A stretch of DNA of 64,000 bases from Antitrichia curtipendula. Taxonomy: Eukaryota; Streptophyta; Bryopsida; Hypnales; Leucodontaceae. How positions within the stretch are numbered: position 1 is the first letter of the stretch; the number at the start of each line of letters is the position of its first letter. Positions 1 through 11,004 of the stretch are shown piece by piece. The position numbers and the translations under genes are program-made. Under the pieces are notes generated by a model, which was not told the DNA's origin, made no database searches, and was given only the letters and a program-made list of their open reading frames with translations. The stretch is from positions 8,990,001 through 9,054,000 of the forward strand of contig OX579639.1 of assembly GCA_951230915.1 (NCBI GenBank), given 5' to 3'.

Positions 1-31
1 TCTTTTTTATTTATAGTGTACTCAATGTTGC

Positions 32-349
32 TTATATTTGCCACTTGTGATGACATTCAGAACATTTGAATATTGTAGTCATCCCCTCGTCAGCTGACCT
101 TTTCTGGATATCAACAGATATGATCTTTTTGCTACTGCAACCGGGACAAGTTTCTGCACCTTCTTCTACCATAGGTTCTTCCCTTTTGACTTTGTCTTCA
201 AAGAAGACATTATTATTGATATTGTCATGATCATTGTGCTTGGTTGATATGTCGACACCCATCTTAGTCATACACTCTATATTAAATCTATACCACCTCA
301 TCATGTCTTTAGCACTGCCTTCAGGATGGGAGGACTTTATACTATCCAT
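32..349 (-). CDS. TFIIS-like zinc-ribbon protein, giant-virus type (partial or short)
   Basis: The C-terminal 40 residues form a TFIIS zinc ribbon: CPGC, then RSADEGMT, then CSEC followed two residues later by Trp. RSADE contains the acidic pair that TFIIS inserts into the RNA polymerase active site to stimulate transcript cleavage; the usual Pro after it is Gly here. RPB9 has a related ribbon but lacks RSADE. The longest frame has 105 residues. The likely start is one of two Met codons at 299-304, because the more upstream Met lies inside the divergent glycosylase gene whose ATG is at 303. That leaves about 90 residues, so the N-terminal and central TFIIS domains are missing or lost. Tight divergent packing next to UDG and RPB5-like genes suggests a giant-virus insertion rather than the plant TFIIS gene. 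Family call good; viral origin inferred. Confidence 0.7.
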   Translation of the reverse strand: MDSIKSSHPEGSAKDMMRWYRFNIECMTKMGVDISTKHNDHDNINNNVFFEDKVKREEPMVEEGAETCPGCSSKKIISVDIQKRSADEGMTTIFKCSECHHKWQI

Positions 350-953
350 GGCAAACGAGCTAGACGAGATAGCGCTTGTCTTGAAAAGAGAGATGTATGA
401 AGGAATTGTAGTGCTCTCAGTGCTAAGTGATGTATTGAGAGCTCTCTATAAGACGCCACTGGATAGCGTAAGAATAGTAATGCTTGGTCAAGAACCGTAC
501 AAAGGCACTGGCAAAGCTAATGGACTTTCCTTCTCAATTAATAAGGGCTATCCAATTCCTCCCTCATTGGCAAACATATTCAAAGAAATCTCTGATGAAA
601 TAAAAGGGTTCAATATTCCTTCTCATGGAGATCTTACTAAGTGGTGTAAGCAAGGTATACTGCTACTGAACTCAGCACTAACAACTGAGGGTACTTCAGG
701 TAGGAGTCATAATGCACTGTGGCAAAGATTCACAAAGACCTGTATAAGACTGTGCTCTGCAAGAGGAGGGGTTATATTTGTCCTATAGGAAAAGACTGCA
801 TCAAGTTTTGATAAAGAAATAGATACGTTTACGAATTTAATCCTCAAGGCTGCACATCCATTACCATTTAGTGCAAACAAGGGATTCTTTGGCTGTGGTC
901 ACTTCAGGATCATAAACAGTATTCTTAATGTGTCTATAGACTGGGAGTTATAA
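303..953 (+). pseudogene. Family 1 uracil-DNA glycosylase, one in-frame stop
   Basis: The frame matches family 1 uracil-DNA glycosylase, which excises uracil from DNA. Recognisable blocks are the water-activating motif region GQEPYKGTGKANGLSFS, the stretch PPSLANIFKEI, GDLTKW with QGILLLNSALT, and the C-terminal HPLPFSANKGFFGCGHF, where HP(S/L)P is the DNA-intercalation loop and GFFGCGHF is strongly conserved. The family norm GQDPYH is GQEPYK here, so the catalytic Asp is Glu. A TAG at 786-788 breaks the frame where the family has Trp (VLWG); the next codon GAA stands where Gly is expected, so two adjacent G-to-A changes explain the lesion. The frame then continues to TAA at 951-953. ATG 303 overlaps the start region of the divergent TFIIS-like gene. 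Likely a relic of an integrated giant virus and not functional as written. Confidence 0.85.
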
Positions 954-991
954 GTAGTACGTCGTCCGATGAGGAGGATGCTAAGACATCT

Positions 992-1348
992 GTGGATGTT
1001 TTATTGTTCTCTATAAAGCAGTTCGATATTGGTCCTGAAATGAGGAAAGCAATTGAAAGGATACTCTTATGTATCGAAATTCATGATATGAATGCAACTC
1101 TTCTGGTTGTTGCTGCAGTCGTCTTAGCGAGGTCTGAAAGAAGGATTGATACACGTTTTTCCGCTCTTTGTAACGATGTTATAAGCAGTATTGTCGATAC
1201 TGATCCGAATATATCCGGTTGCAAGTTCTATGACAAGACTACCATCAAGAAGAATATCCTCCGATACTGCAGGTTCATACTGTCTCAGCAACATGATCTC
1301 AGTCATAAGAGAGATGATACGCGACAGAGGGTACAAACCCGACACTAG
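992..1348 (+). CDS. Unrecognised helical protein in giant-virus cluster (possibly TFIIB-like)
   Basis: About 118 residues, predominantly helical by composition, with a segment (MNATLLVVAAVVLARSERR) and a later KTTIKKNILRYCRFIL block that recall a cyclin-like repeat of TFIIB, but no zinc ribbon is present and the match is weak. The frame stays open upstream to about position 954 through an acidic SSDEEDAK stretch without an ATG, so the N terminus may be truncated or shifted. It follows the glycosylase by fewer than 40 bases, and its 3' end overlaps the RPB5-like start at 1293 by about 55 bases in another frame. Such overlap is typical of compact viral genomes and unlike the plant DNA around it. 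Function not assigned. Confidence 0.4.
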   Translation: MDVLLFSIKQFDIGPEMRKAIERILLCIEIHDMNATLLVVAAVVLARSERRIDTRFSALCNDVISSIVDTDPNISGCKFYDKTTIKKNILRYCRFILSQQHDLSHKRDDTRQRVQTRH

Positions 1349-1694
1349 TACTATAGAGAGCAAAGAAAGAATGGATCCCTATAAGGGACAAGAGAATGAT
1401 CTTGTTGTATTGATGGCAAAAAGCTTCGTAGACAATCATCCACTGGAGATAGGCACAAACATTCTCACAAAGTCTGATATATCAAGTTCTACATCTGAAT
1501 ATTACACTTCGATACAAAACGATATTATAGAGTTTGCTACAATACTAGTTATACCATTGAATACACTTGACGCATCTGCATTCGAAGACGGCCTAGCACT
1601 GCACGATATAACAGTGTTCACTGAAGCAGAGCTTATGTTTAATCCCACGCACAACAATCTTACTTCAAGACACCATCCTGCATCACACATCGAG
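1293..1694 (+). pseudogene. RPB5 (RNA polymerase subunit H)-like, 3' end lost to a transposon
   Basis: The protein opens with ISVIREMIRDRGYKPD, matching the N-terminal RPB5 block (Arg/Met-rich helix, then DRGY). It continues to an HDITVFTEAELMFN segment that matches the conserved VFTE-ELxxN strand before the C-terminal assembly domain. RPB5 is a shared subunit of eukaryotic polymerases and is also encoded by large DNA viruses. The C-terminal domain expected after the SRHHP region is absent. From about 1695 the DNA instead matches, in reverse complement, the CACTA-family repeat near 29.86 kb, so the 17 or so codons up to the stop at 1749-1751 are transposon sequence. Start chosen at ATG 1293, just before the conserved block; the frame is open further upstream. 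The gene is intronless, unlike plant RPB5 genes. Confidence 0.65.
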
Positions 1695-3990
1695 CTATTG
1701 ATGTGGATAATGACTCTCATGAATCATATTTTTTGTTCATGTACAATATGACTCATATGAGTCATATTGTTTGTTGATGTGGCGGTTCACATAGAGTTAT
1801 CAATTTTTTTGTAATTGGATGTAGTTATATTTATAAAAATATAGAGTCACATTTTTGGCATGATTGTGCAATATGTAACTATAGCTAATCATATTTGGTC
1901 AAGATATATTGTGAAATATAATTCAAGTGATTTTTGAGATAAGTGAAAATGAGATTTCCTACATTTGAGTGTGTGGTTTGTGAATGGTGTGACTAAGGTT
2001 TACAATAGCTTCTATCATAAGCTACAACTATATTTCCATACATTCTAAATGGACACGATGCATTGCAATTATGCAACAACATCATTATGCAGCTAAGTAG
2101 AAGATTCTATTAAATTAAAAAAGGGTGCATATGATTTTTGAGATGCACGAAACAATCATATTAGAGAGAGAAAATGCAAGAAAGAATGTGACTATTCACG
2201 ATGACATTTATTAGTCACTAACACAAAACATGTCACTCTAACACTATGTAAATATACATTCCCATGTGCTTATATGAAAACCTATATTCTTTACAAGAAT
2301 GTGAAGTTGTCGCCTCTTTGGTGTTGCAAGTAGCCTCTTATAACTTCATTCTAACTTCAAGTGCCTACATATACAATCAAGGAGGTTAATTTTTAGTGAA
2401 TAAACAATATAGCTCAACCCTCAAAGATTTAAGGGAACTTAAAATATGTCGGGCAAGGTTAAAGTGAGAAAAAGTCATAACCACTATATCTCTAGGAATT
2501 GCAAATAAACAAGGAGAATGAATTATAATAGTGATAAAAGGAACAAGAAGAAAAAGGCAACAAGTGCTAAGAAATAACAAGCAAGAGTTACGATGCAACA
2601 AGATGAAACAAAGAACAATAAAAAAATAAAAGTTTTAGATGCAATAAAATGCAACAAATAACAAGAAAAAGCAAGAACTAAGAAGAGACTAAGACTGAAA
2701 CACCCTTGAAATAGGGCTTCACCTTGTCAAAACCTAACTTTAAGCTTCACAATCATAGTGATTCACATCACTTTACATCACCATAAAATAGTTTTGGGTC
2801 ACAAAAGTATCAAAACTAGATACTACTAGACAATATATTAGGCAACTATGAGTCCTGAAACTATCAAAAGTGCCATGGCCCATCCACGCCTATTCACAAA
2901 TTTCAAACATAGAACAAAAATTCCAAAAAGAATAAGTCCATGTGCTTGATAGTAAAATCTTGCACCAATTCCATTATGGAGAAATCAGATTTGAAGGTTG
3001 AGCCTCCTTTGTGCATGTCCTAAAATACAAACCAAACCAATGTTAAGTCAATGAGGATGCATGAGGTGTCTTCAGCTGCAGCCATTGCTATCTATGTCAC
3101 AAATCCATCACACCAAAAACAAGAACTAGTGAAAAAGGTCACAAAGGATCATTGTCATGGCAAGCTTCTAAATCAAACTACAGATCAACAAAGTAAAGAG
3201 ACCTTTACTATTCTCAAGAAGCCTAAGAGTTGTCACACAGAAAACTCCACAATGAAGCGAACCACCGCAATCAAAGCCCAAAGATGTGAGACAGTGTGAG
3301 CGAGAGGCTATTCCAAGCCTAAACACTTGGAGGGAAGGATTTCAAAAAAGTCATATTGTGATAGTTGGAAGTAACTACCCACTAATTTAAATTAAAGTTA
3401 CACCTATAGTAACTGGGGTGGGTGGTATCCCATACCGTGAGGCTTGATTTACTCCTGTTTGATAATTTTGGTATTAAAAGCTACTCCATAGAATATTTGA
3501 AGAGTACCCACAACTAATCAAAAATCATTGAATAGGCTTTAAAATCTATAGAGGGAAAAATAATTATAATCACTCCAAATTAAATAGTGACAGCATGCTT
3601 AAAGTATTTTGGTATTAAAGTGCTACTCCATAGAATATTTAGAGAGCAACCAAAAATAAAAATAAAAATCTATAAGTGTGGATACATGTGCTATAAGTTG
3701 ACAACTGGGATATTTAGTTAATTGAAGGGAACTATGGAGTAAAAAGTCTTAAATCATTCTCCAAAGGCAAAAGGTCCTAGCTGCTCTTCACTTGGCAAAA
3801 TTTTAGTATTCAAAATGAGACTAAATCATGGAAGCTAAATCATGATAATTTGCTGAAGAAGAAGAAGAAAAATTAGCTAAATGTTGCATTTTGAAAAGGC
3901 AACCACAAAAAAATAGTGGCTAGGATTTAAAAACCCTAAATCAATGGCGACTATATAGAAGTGGTGGCTAGGGTTTCAAAATCCTAATCA
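1695..3990 (-). mobile_element. CACTA-family element remnant, reverse orientation
   Basis: Positions 1695-1960 are a near-perfect reverse complement of about 29.59-29.87 kb, including TATGACTCA/TGAGTCATA motifs and the AATTGATAACTCTATG tract. Further along, the A/G-rich repeat at 2500-2700 and the ACCCTAAA/AATCCTA blocks at 3900-3990 correspond to the reverse complement of the minisatellite and AAATCCTAG repeats inside the complete element at 11005-12970. It has no recognisable transposase and I could not find a clean terminus at either end. It cuts the RPB5-like gene. Inside it, a 40-base segment with GCTACTCCATAGAATATTT occurs at about 3468 and again at about 3608. Confidence 0.6.
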
Positions 3991-6020
3991 TGTGACTTGT
4001 CCTAGTCATGCACATGACTTTCTCTAGTTATTTAACTTGACGTAGTCATGCAACTAACCAAATATAACTACACTAAGCAACTAAGCTACTTTAACAACCA
4101 AATTTGATCCAAAGTGGATGCATGTTGACACTAAATGTATGAAAAGAAGTTGCAAGGCCTTAAACACCTACAATGTTGGCTAAAAAAAGACATCCAAGTA
4201 TATGCATGCCATGCATCTGTCAAAATATCTATATCCTTGTAAAAGTATTTGATAGAGGCACTATTTAAAAGCATCTTTAAAGTAGAAAAAAGGATTATAT
4301 TCTGAAAGTCTATATCCTTGTAAGCACATTCAAACAACCCTCTTTTAATTGCAATACAAGAACACACGTGCCTATAATGAGCATTAATCTTTATATAAAT
4401 AATTTTGTGACTTTTGTAGGGCTTATAAAGACCTTCTATAAATGTAGCTTCTATAACATTGTTGAGAATCTTTCTAAGAAAGAAACAAACTTCAATGCAT
4501 GATATGTGTGAGCAATTTACCTATATCCTTTAGATAAAGCAAACACAACCATGTTTTTGTTATTGGACTTTATATCCTAAGTAAGATATTTTTAAATGTT
4601 GTTCAATTGACATTTTAAGTAATTAATGACTTTTTTTAATGATAAATTGTAAGTGGTTCACATCTTAACTAAAACTAACACAAATTGCAAAAGTTAGAGG
4701 TTTTGGATGATTTGGATCAATCTAGACCAAAATTCTATCTGACTTGAAAGATTCAAATTTTTTGTTTGTTTAAGTTGTAGAACATTGTATCCCTATTCTA
4801 AAATAGTGAAAATCTTCATAATAGGATATATTTAGCAAAAATAACTGGTGGGTGAAGTTTTGTCTCTAATTCATCCTATAAAACTTCTACTAATATTTTT
4901 TCTAACCTATAAGTCTAATTAAATTTTACTTTGAAGATTAGATTCTAAATACATGTCACTTACATTTTTAAGGTTATTTATAACTTGAATTGGATAAATT
5001 TTGATATTTTTAAATCCCAAACTAATGCTCTAGACTATATAATTTCATCATATGCTACCTTCGTTAATTTTCACCTATTTTTAAAGTGTGATATATTATT
5101 GAAAACCTCTAAAATTTATCTAAATGATCTTTGATTTAAAATTTCACCTATTAAATTTTTAGAAGTCTAACAAATTTTTAGAATTTGTAATGTAACCATG
5201 GTTTCTACAAGAAGAGAAATAACAAAGTGCCAAATTTAAGGACATGCCTTGAAATCCGCTTCCACCATGTCCCCATTTTCCAACATGCATATTGTAATTG
5301 TATCATAAGGCATTGAGGCTAACCTTGATCTATTTTTGTTGTGTTTTTTGTGTCTTCATATACAATTTAAATAATGACTTTTACAACAAGGTGTATAAAT
5401 TCTATTTACAATCTAATTCTTTTTTTTTCAACCTATTTTTTTCTACCTCCCCCTCTTGACTTCTTTCAAATTATTTTCTATATATTTTCCTCTATTTTTT
5501 GGAATATTTTGACATTGCGATCTTGGACTTCTATTATTGTTATTTAATTTTTAATCATTCAAAGAATCAAATAATTATAATGACATAAGCCTCATAACTG
5601 TTAACTAAGTATATACTTTAAACTTTAAAACTTCATTTGGTCAACTATGCATATTATAATCAACAATATTTGTACAATAGATAGTCAAACCTATATAAGG
5701 GGGTCAAATTAGTCTTCTATGCCCAAATTTTTGACTTGCAATCCGAAACCTATGGTAGAACCATCCATAGTTGACTACTTAAGCAATTCTGTGCATGTTC
5801 TTGAATATTAGAGAGTAATGTAAATTTATTGCCTTGTAAAAATATAGAAATGATAGACAATGCCAATTTTTCGTGATTTTTTTCCTTAAATTCAAATTTT
5901 TACAAATTTTGGAAGTCAAAAGTTGGCCTCAACCTATATCCAATATATAGACTCTTCCAATTCTAATCATTCTATAACTACTCTCCCGCTCACTACTTCC
6001 TACTTTCTTACTCACTACAT
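3991..6020. other. AT-rich stretch without recognised gene
   Basis: No frame longer than about 80 codons and no recognisable protein motif on either strand. The DNA is AT-rich with poly-T/poly-A tracts. A phrase TATATCCTTGTAA recurs at about 4226 and 4311. Nothing else supportable is seen. Confidence 0.5.
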
Positions 6021-6022
6021 TA

Positions 6023-6888
6023 AGACATGTGTCCACGTACCAGCCTAGCAAAGCTAAGAGGTTGGACAACACCATGACACAAGCCACGCCTTCCGTGATG
6101 AAGCTTGTATTTGTGTTGAAGAAAGGGATCAACGGCAATCCAAAAAATCTGGATGCTACGAAGAAGGTTTACTCCACAGACAAAATCCCTTACTACAAGG
6201 AATTCTAGAAAAATACGGAGGCCAAGTATAGGAACCACCCCAATGAGCTGAGGATGGAATTCTACATTGACATTTTTCAGAGCTTTTATATGAAGGGAGA
6301 GAACGTCATCAACATTTACACGGGATCAAAGTTTATGATTGCCGCAAAGGTAAAATTCTAACTCCTACTATCCATTATCCTCGAGCCAAAGATAACAATT
6401 GATGTCAGTTTGTTATCTTCGGTTCGAGGATAACCATCCAAGATCAATAGTTAGCATTGGTTGTGGAATATGATTTCAATATCAATGTGGATCTCCTAGA
6501 CGATTTCATATATCAAATCTTGCTACAAACTGTTCATCATTTATCTTCAACACGAAGATAACCGTGTTGGAATTTAGCTCTACAATTTAATGTGAGAATT
6601 GGGTACTAACTTGTTGTGGTGGTCTTGTAGATGTATGGCCTCTTTTATTATGGGATTACTGAGCGGCATTTATCTGAGAAGCATCGGAAGATGGCAAAGT
6701 AAAGTGGTTCCTTGGACATTAATAACTTCTACCATGAGAATTCGCCATACCTTCCAAGTTATGAACATCCAAGCAACTTGGCAACTCCAGAATTGAATTT
6801 TGAGTCCACACCGTTGTCGTGTTGAGAGCGGTTTGCCTCGGGAAATCACAGGGATTTTGGCTACAACCAGAAATGGTTTAGGAAGTAA
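6023..6888 (+). pseudogene. DNA-methyltransferase-like protein, C-terminal half, two exons
   Basis: Exon 1 (about 6023-6349) and exon 2 (6631-6888) join across a GT-AG intron at 6350-6630 in phase 0. At the junction the reading is VINIYTGSKFMIAAK then MYGLFYYGITER. This fits the FxGSGTT...AA...GR...GIE signature (motif I, the SAM-binding loop) of N4/N6 DNA methyltransferases in which motif I lies C-terminal. GSK replaces GSG, so the copy may be diverged. Upstream residues include an RLDNT...VMKLVFVLKK segment typical of the region before that motif. In-frame stops: TAG after KEF in exon 1 and TAA and TGA in exon 2, each one transition from CAG, CAA or CGA. The intron carries three copies of the 21-bp palindrome. 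It appears to be the complementary half of the protein at 35.3-38.0 kb. Activity is not expected. Confidence 0.5.
6375..6561. repeat. Three 21-bp palindromes inside an intron
   Basis: Copies at 6375-6395 (TTATCCTCG-AGC-CAAAGATAA), 6413-6433 (TTATCTTCG-GTT-CGAGGATAA) and 6541-6561 (TTATCTTCA-ACA-CGAAGATAA). They share the plan of 9-bp complementary arms around three variable bases. All lie in the intron 6350-6630 of the methyltransferase-like reading frame. Confidence 0.85.
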
Positions 6889-8719
6889 AATTTCGTAGTC
6901 GTGTAGATTCTTCAAACTCAATTGTCGAATCTTCAAACTGCTCTCCGTTGGCCTATCTTGTAGTGGTTCTAATTGGTTTCAAAGGTTAAGGTAGGTGATA
7001 AGAAACCACGGTCTTTGGACAGGTCAAACGGGACGGTCAGACCACGAGCTAAACCGTTCAAGGGATTGGATCCTAAATTTCAAACCCACGGTGACCAGCA
7101 ATTGTACGTGGAAACAACAAAAAAAGTACAACCATGTAGGTGATCAACCCCACTTCGTTGTATCCACAACACAAAAAGAGGCTAAACAATGATTTTACTC
7201 CCACTCCCACTCCCACTCCCACTCCCACTCCCACTCCCACTCCAATGAATGATAACTTTTTGGAAAGCTTACACAAATCTTTACTTCTCCTTCAAATCTC
7301 AAGTCATTCTAATACTCTGTCCAATTTTTATGGCCATCAGAAGTTTCGGCCTCTAAAATTAAGAGCAATAGACCCTTCTTCACTTCAACACACACAACTC
7401 TCTCATAAATACTCCAAATAGAACTAATGATATCCTTCTTAGAAAGCTAACAATATATATTCCAAACCCTCAAATTTTCATTGCAAACTAAAAAATTGTC
7501 CGTCTTCTATGGTCGAAATCTTTGTCCCTTATCGTGGGAGGCAGTAGACCTTCCTTCACTCAAATTAGCACAAACCTCAATTCACAACTTCAATTCAAGC
7601 ATGAAAGAACTTTTTGGAAGTACAACACCATAATATACAATTCCTCTAAATTTCATTTTAAACTTCTCAATACACAATACACTCTGGCTCCTCAAACATT
7701 CGGGCCTTATCAACAACAATGAGAGAGAAAATGTATAGTGTTCCTCCTTTTCCTCCACCTTATCTTCTATCTAAACTACGCAAGCCAAATGGATTTCAAC
7801 CCATGTCTTGACCATGTGGCTCCTCTAATTTTCATTGGTTGTGGATTTTGACTAAAAGACTAATTCCAAATCTCTAGTTAGAAGATAATTTACCTGAAAG
7901 TATTTAGAAGGTAACTATTTCAATATTTTCCTCGTACAACTTCATAAACACAAATTTAATTTATAAAAAAATTCTAAATATAGAATAAATAACTAGAAAC
8001 TACAATATGTCTAATAGAGGTTAAAAAATAAAATTTCAATCAAAATATCACTTCATCTGAAAGAACTTGAGAATGCGTTTGATGGTAGCAACAACATAAT
8101 CGGCATAATCCGCCTTAGTTAAATGATTAATTGGTCCTTCCAACCATCATTGATGACCACGACTTCCCTCGATAGGCTTGACCATACAATAATACTGATT
8201 GATGTTTAAACCTTCAAAATAGCCTTCAAATGTCACTTCACGACTGTCAGGCTCAACGCATTCAACCTCCAACAAGATCACCAATGTTCAAGCGTCATGT
8301 TGAAGATTTTTGTGCCATTGTTTCTCCACGCGAGGTTGCTTCGGTGGTTGAGATGGACCAGCTTCATCTTATGAACACCCATGCAACAACGGAAGATCCA
8401 ACGACAGTTGAGGTTGATTTTGCAGTTGCGATAAAGGAAACTCAAACTCATGTTCTGGTTGAGATTCTTCATCTTGAGACTCAAAAAAACCCTCCAGTTC
8501 GACATAGTATGACTTAAATGAAAACTCAAGAATAATAGCATCAAGTACGATGAAGCTCACAAATGAATTCTTCTCTTTATACTTTGTCTATCACGATAGT
8601 GAGAAGCATCACCTTGAAGCCACTTCCAATGATTTTTTTTCCCCTCACTATTTTATAAATATCAAATTCATTTAAAAAACGTAAATATATATATTTTTAC
8701 ATAGTGTCTGCATCTGCAG
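6889..8719. other. Region without recognised gene
   Basis: Several open stretches of 60-95 codons occur, including one at 8230-8517, but none shows a family motif or coding-type composition. The stretch holds a hexanucleotide microsatellite and AT-rich DNA. It may be a decayed part of the element whose genes flank it. Confidence 0.4.
7197..7243. repeat. CCCACT hexanucleotide microsatellite
   Basis: About eight perfect tandem copies of CCCACT. They create Thr-Pro or Val-Gly runs in overlapping open frames, which are therefore artefacts. Confidence 0.95.
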
Positions 8720-9389
8720 CACGACACTGTCCAAAGTGCGTACCGTGGAATCCTCAAAGAGGGAAACCGAATTTGTCGGTGACGATGTTGCTTTGGAACT
8801 CGAGATTAATGAGTTCGGGACGAACACCGAGATGGTCGGCTGCGATGAGATGGATGTTATTGGAGGCGATGTCTAGGTGATGAATTGGTTGCTGGAATTG
8901 AACCCTTCAGAAGCTGAGGAAGTATCAAAGGATACGGAGCAAGTGGAGATAATGGCTGCGACAGAGAAAAAGAATAGAAAGAAGACTAAGAAGCTCATTG
9001 AGGGAATAGTGGCCATACACGATCTGAGTGACTTCAAGGAGTCTTACTCAGATCTGAATGACATTGACTACGGGGATCCGGAGGTTGACGTAGAAGAGCC
9101 ATCAAGTAGCAACCATGAAGTGGAATCAACTTTGGAGCTGCGACCTGGGCCTGCTGCGGAGTCCATTGTCCATCTAGTTCAAGGTCAAAAACTTCTACTT
9201 CTGGTGAAGCAAGAAAATAGGGACTTCTGGAAGGAACGGGCGGTGGAGAAGGCCCTGAAGCGGGCAGAAGAAAAAGCCAAATGGACAACGGAGCAGTTGA
9301 AAAATGAATTGCTGAAAGCGGAACTTGAGAAACTCCGGAAAGAAAATGTCTCTCTCAAGATAATGACGCAGGATTCGTCAGTCTCTTGA
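8720..9389 (+). pseudogene. Acidic protein with C-terminal coiled coil, one stop
   Basis: An acceptor-like CTGCAG ends at 8719 and the following frame runs to TGA at 9387-9389, interrupted once by TAG at 8874-8876 (one step from CAG). The predicted protein is very acidic in the first two thirds (many Glu/Asp, patches such as DLNDIDYGDPEVDVEEP). It ends in a long Lys/Glu/Leu coiled coil of about 60 residues (FWKERAVEKALKRAEEKAK onward). I do not recognise a family. It lies between the methyltransferase-like and phosphatase-like remnants, and palindromes of the same family follow it directly at 9470. Candidate structural or DNA-associated protein of the same element; function unknown. Confidence 0.45.
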
Positions 9390-9469
9390 TTTCTTCAACA
9401 TATTAGTTTTGGAGAGGCTGCATCTCCACAAGCCTTCATTCAAAAGTCAACTTCCTCCAATACCTAGCA

Positions 9470-9733
9470 TTATCCTTGAGGCAAAGATAATGTTGCTTCA
9501 CCTCAGGCCTGTGTTCTGCAAACAACCTTGGCCAATACCTCAGAGGATCTTCGAGTCGAAGATAATGCTATCTTTCATCCTACCTTGAATGAAGACAATA
9601 TTATACCAACGCTTGTTGAACCGGCACTACCCAATGTTCGAAGAGTGGAACAGAGATTTGACGAGATCCCGTCTTCTACAATTGTACCAGCAGGACCCGA
9701 AGCTCAAATAGCTTATCTTCGATGCAAAGATAA
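9470..9733. repeat. Three 21-bp palindromes
   Basis: Copies at 9470-9490 (TTATCCTTG-AGG-CAAAGATAA), 9545-9565 (GGATCTTCG-AGT-CGAAGATAA) and 9713-9733 (TTATCTTCG-ATG-CAAAGATAA). Unlike the intronic copies, the last two lie in an open reading frame. Confidence 0.8.
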
Positions 9734-9950
9734 CTTAAGTTGGCCTGCTGCTATCGGACTCTAAGGGGAGTTATTGCCGGAGACGCAAGAGGAAGGTGAG
9801 ATTGCTGCGGAACCGGTACCCCTTGCGATTGCCTCTCCTGTCCATAAAATGGTGGTTGAATTTGAGAACCCGCCTGACAAAGAGGAGAGTATGGACTATG
9901 GAGGTTACATGAACAAAGACACGTCCAACATGGATTTTGGTCAAGTATAG
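9528..9950 (+). pseudogene. Unrecognised acidic reading frame with one stop
   Basis: An open frame runs from about 9528 to TAA 9762-9764 and then on, in the same frame, through an acidic stretch (PETQEEGEIAAEP, PPDKEESMDYGG) to TAG 9948-9950. No motif is recognised. Two of the 21-bp palindromes fall within it and encode similar peptides (LRVEDN and LRCKDN). It may be a further exon of the upstream acidic coiled-coil gene, but no convincing splice sites were established. Confidence 0.3.
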
Positions 9951-11004
9951 TCTCCAGCATCTTTAGACCCCTATGATTATTCATGAGTGTGTCCATTGGA
10001 TGTAATGGATGTTTGCATTGTCGATTTCTCATGAGGAATCTCTTATGTTGATTCATTTTGATTGACATGAGGGAATGGGCAATCTCTGATTGTTTGGCAT
10101 CGACAAATTGCACTCTGTGACTTTGTCTTGTAGAATAGTGTGGATACTCGAGCAAAGTGTAATGAATACTTTAACCAAATTGGATAGTAACTCATCAAAA
10201 CTAGTAAACCAGATGTATCTTAATTTCTTAAGAAATAAATATACGGGGCACTATTCTTCGATAAATTTTGTGTCTAATACATTCATTTTGACCATGTTTG
10301 TGCTCAGCACGGAAAAAAAAAAAGAGTGTACTTTGACCATTGCTACTCAAATTACCTCTTAGCGGAGGGGTTCTGCAGTCACTTAGTAGGATTAAGTACT
10401 ATTCGTTGTTTTTTAAGTCATTTGATTCTGCATTTCAATAGGTAATTACATCTCTTTTTTGTTTTGTTTGATCAGGGAGTAGCAAGGGGGTGCAAAGAGA
10501 GAGTGTCGTGGAGTGTGTCCACGCTAGTTCCTCAACCGGGGCAAAAGTGGTTGAACGTTGTATTTGATTTGAATGGAGTACTGTGTGAGTGCTTGTTTCA
10601 AAGGCCATATTTGAAACAACGGCATCACACAGTGCACAATAATATATTCTCCGACCAAATCCCTACTATCCCTACTATTGAACCGAAGGCTGTCTTCCTT
10701 TGTTCCAATTTGAGGGAATTCTTAGACGAGCTTTCAAGGATCTCGAATCGCATTGTAGTCTAGAGCTCCATGTTGAAAAAGACTGTGGAACCTGTCGCTG
10801 GTTTTCTCTTCCAAAAGAGGAAGGTGCCATTCGATATCCTAGGCCAAGACAAATGCAGGATGATAGAAGTCTTCAAGAGGAAATACCTTAAACATGCTGG
10901 GAGTCCTTGAATAATCCTACTTCTCAAAGTGCTTGAAGAGCAATTGTTCCTAGACCTTGATGATTCAATGTCCTTTAGCAAGGACAATACTCTTCTCATT
11001 GACT

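Noticed and set aside
7140..7421. Open frame with a Thr-Pro repeat
   Set aside because: It is produced by the CCCACT microsatellite, and flanking residues show no motif.
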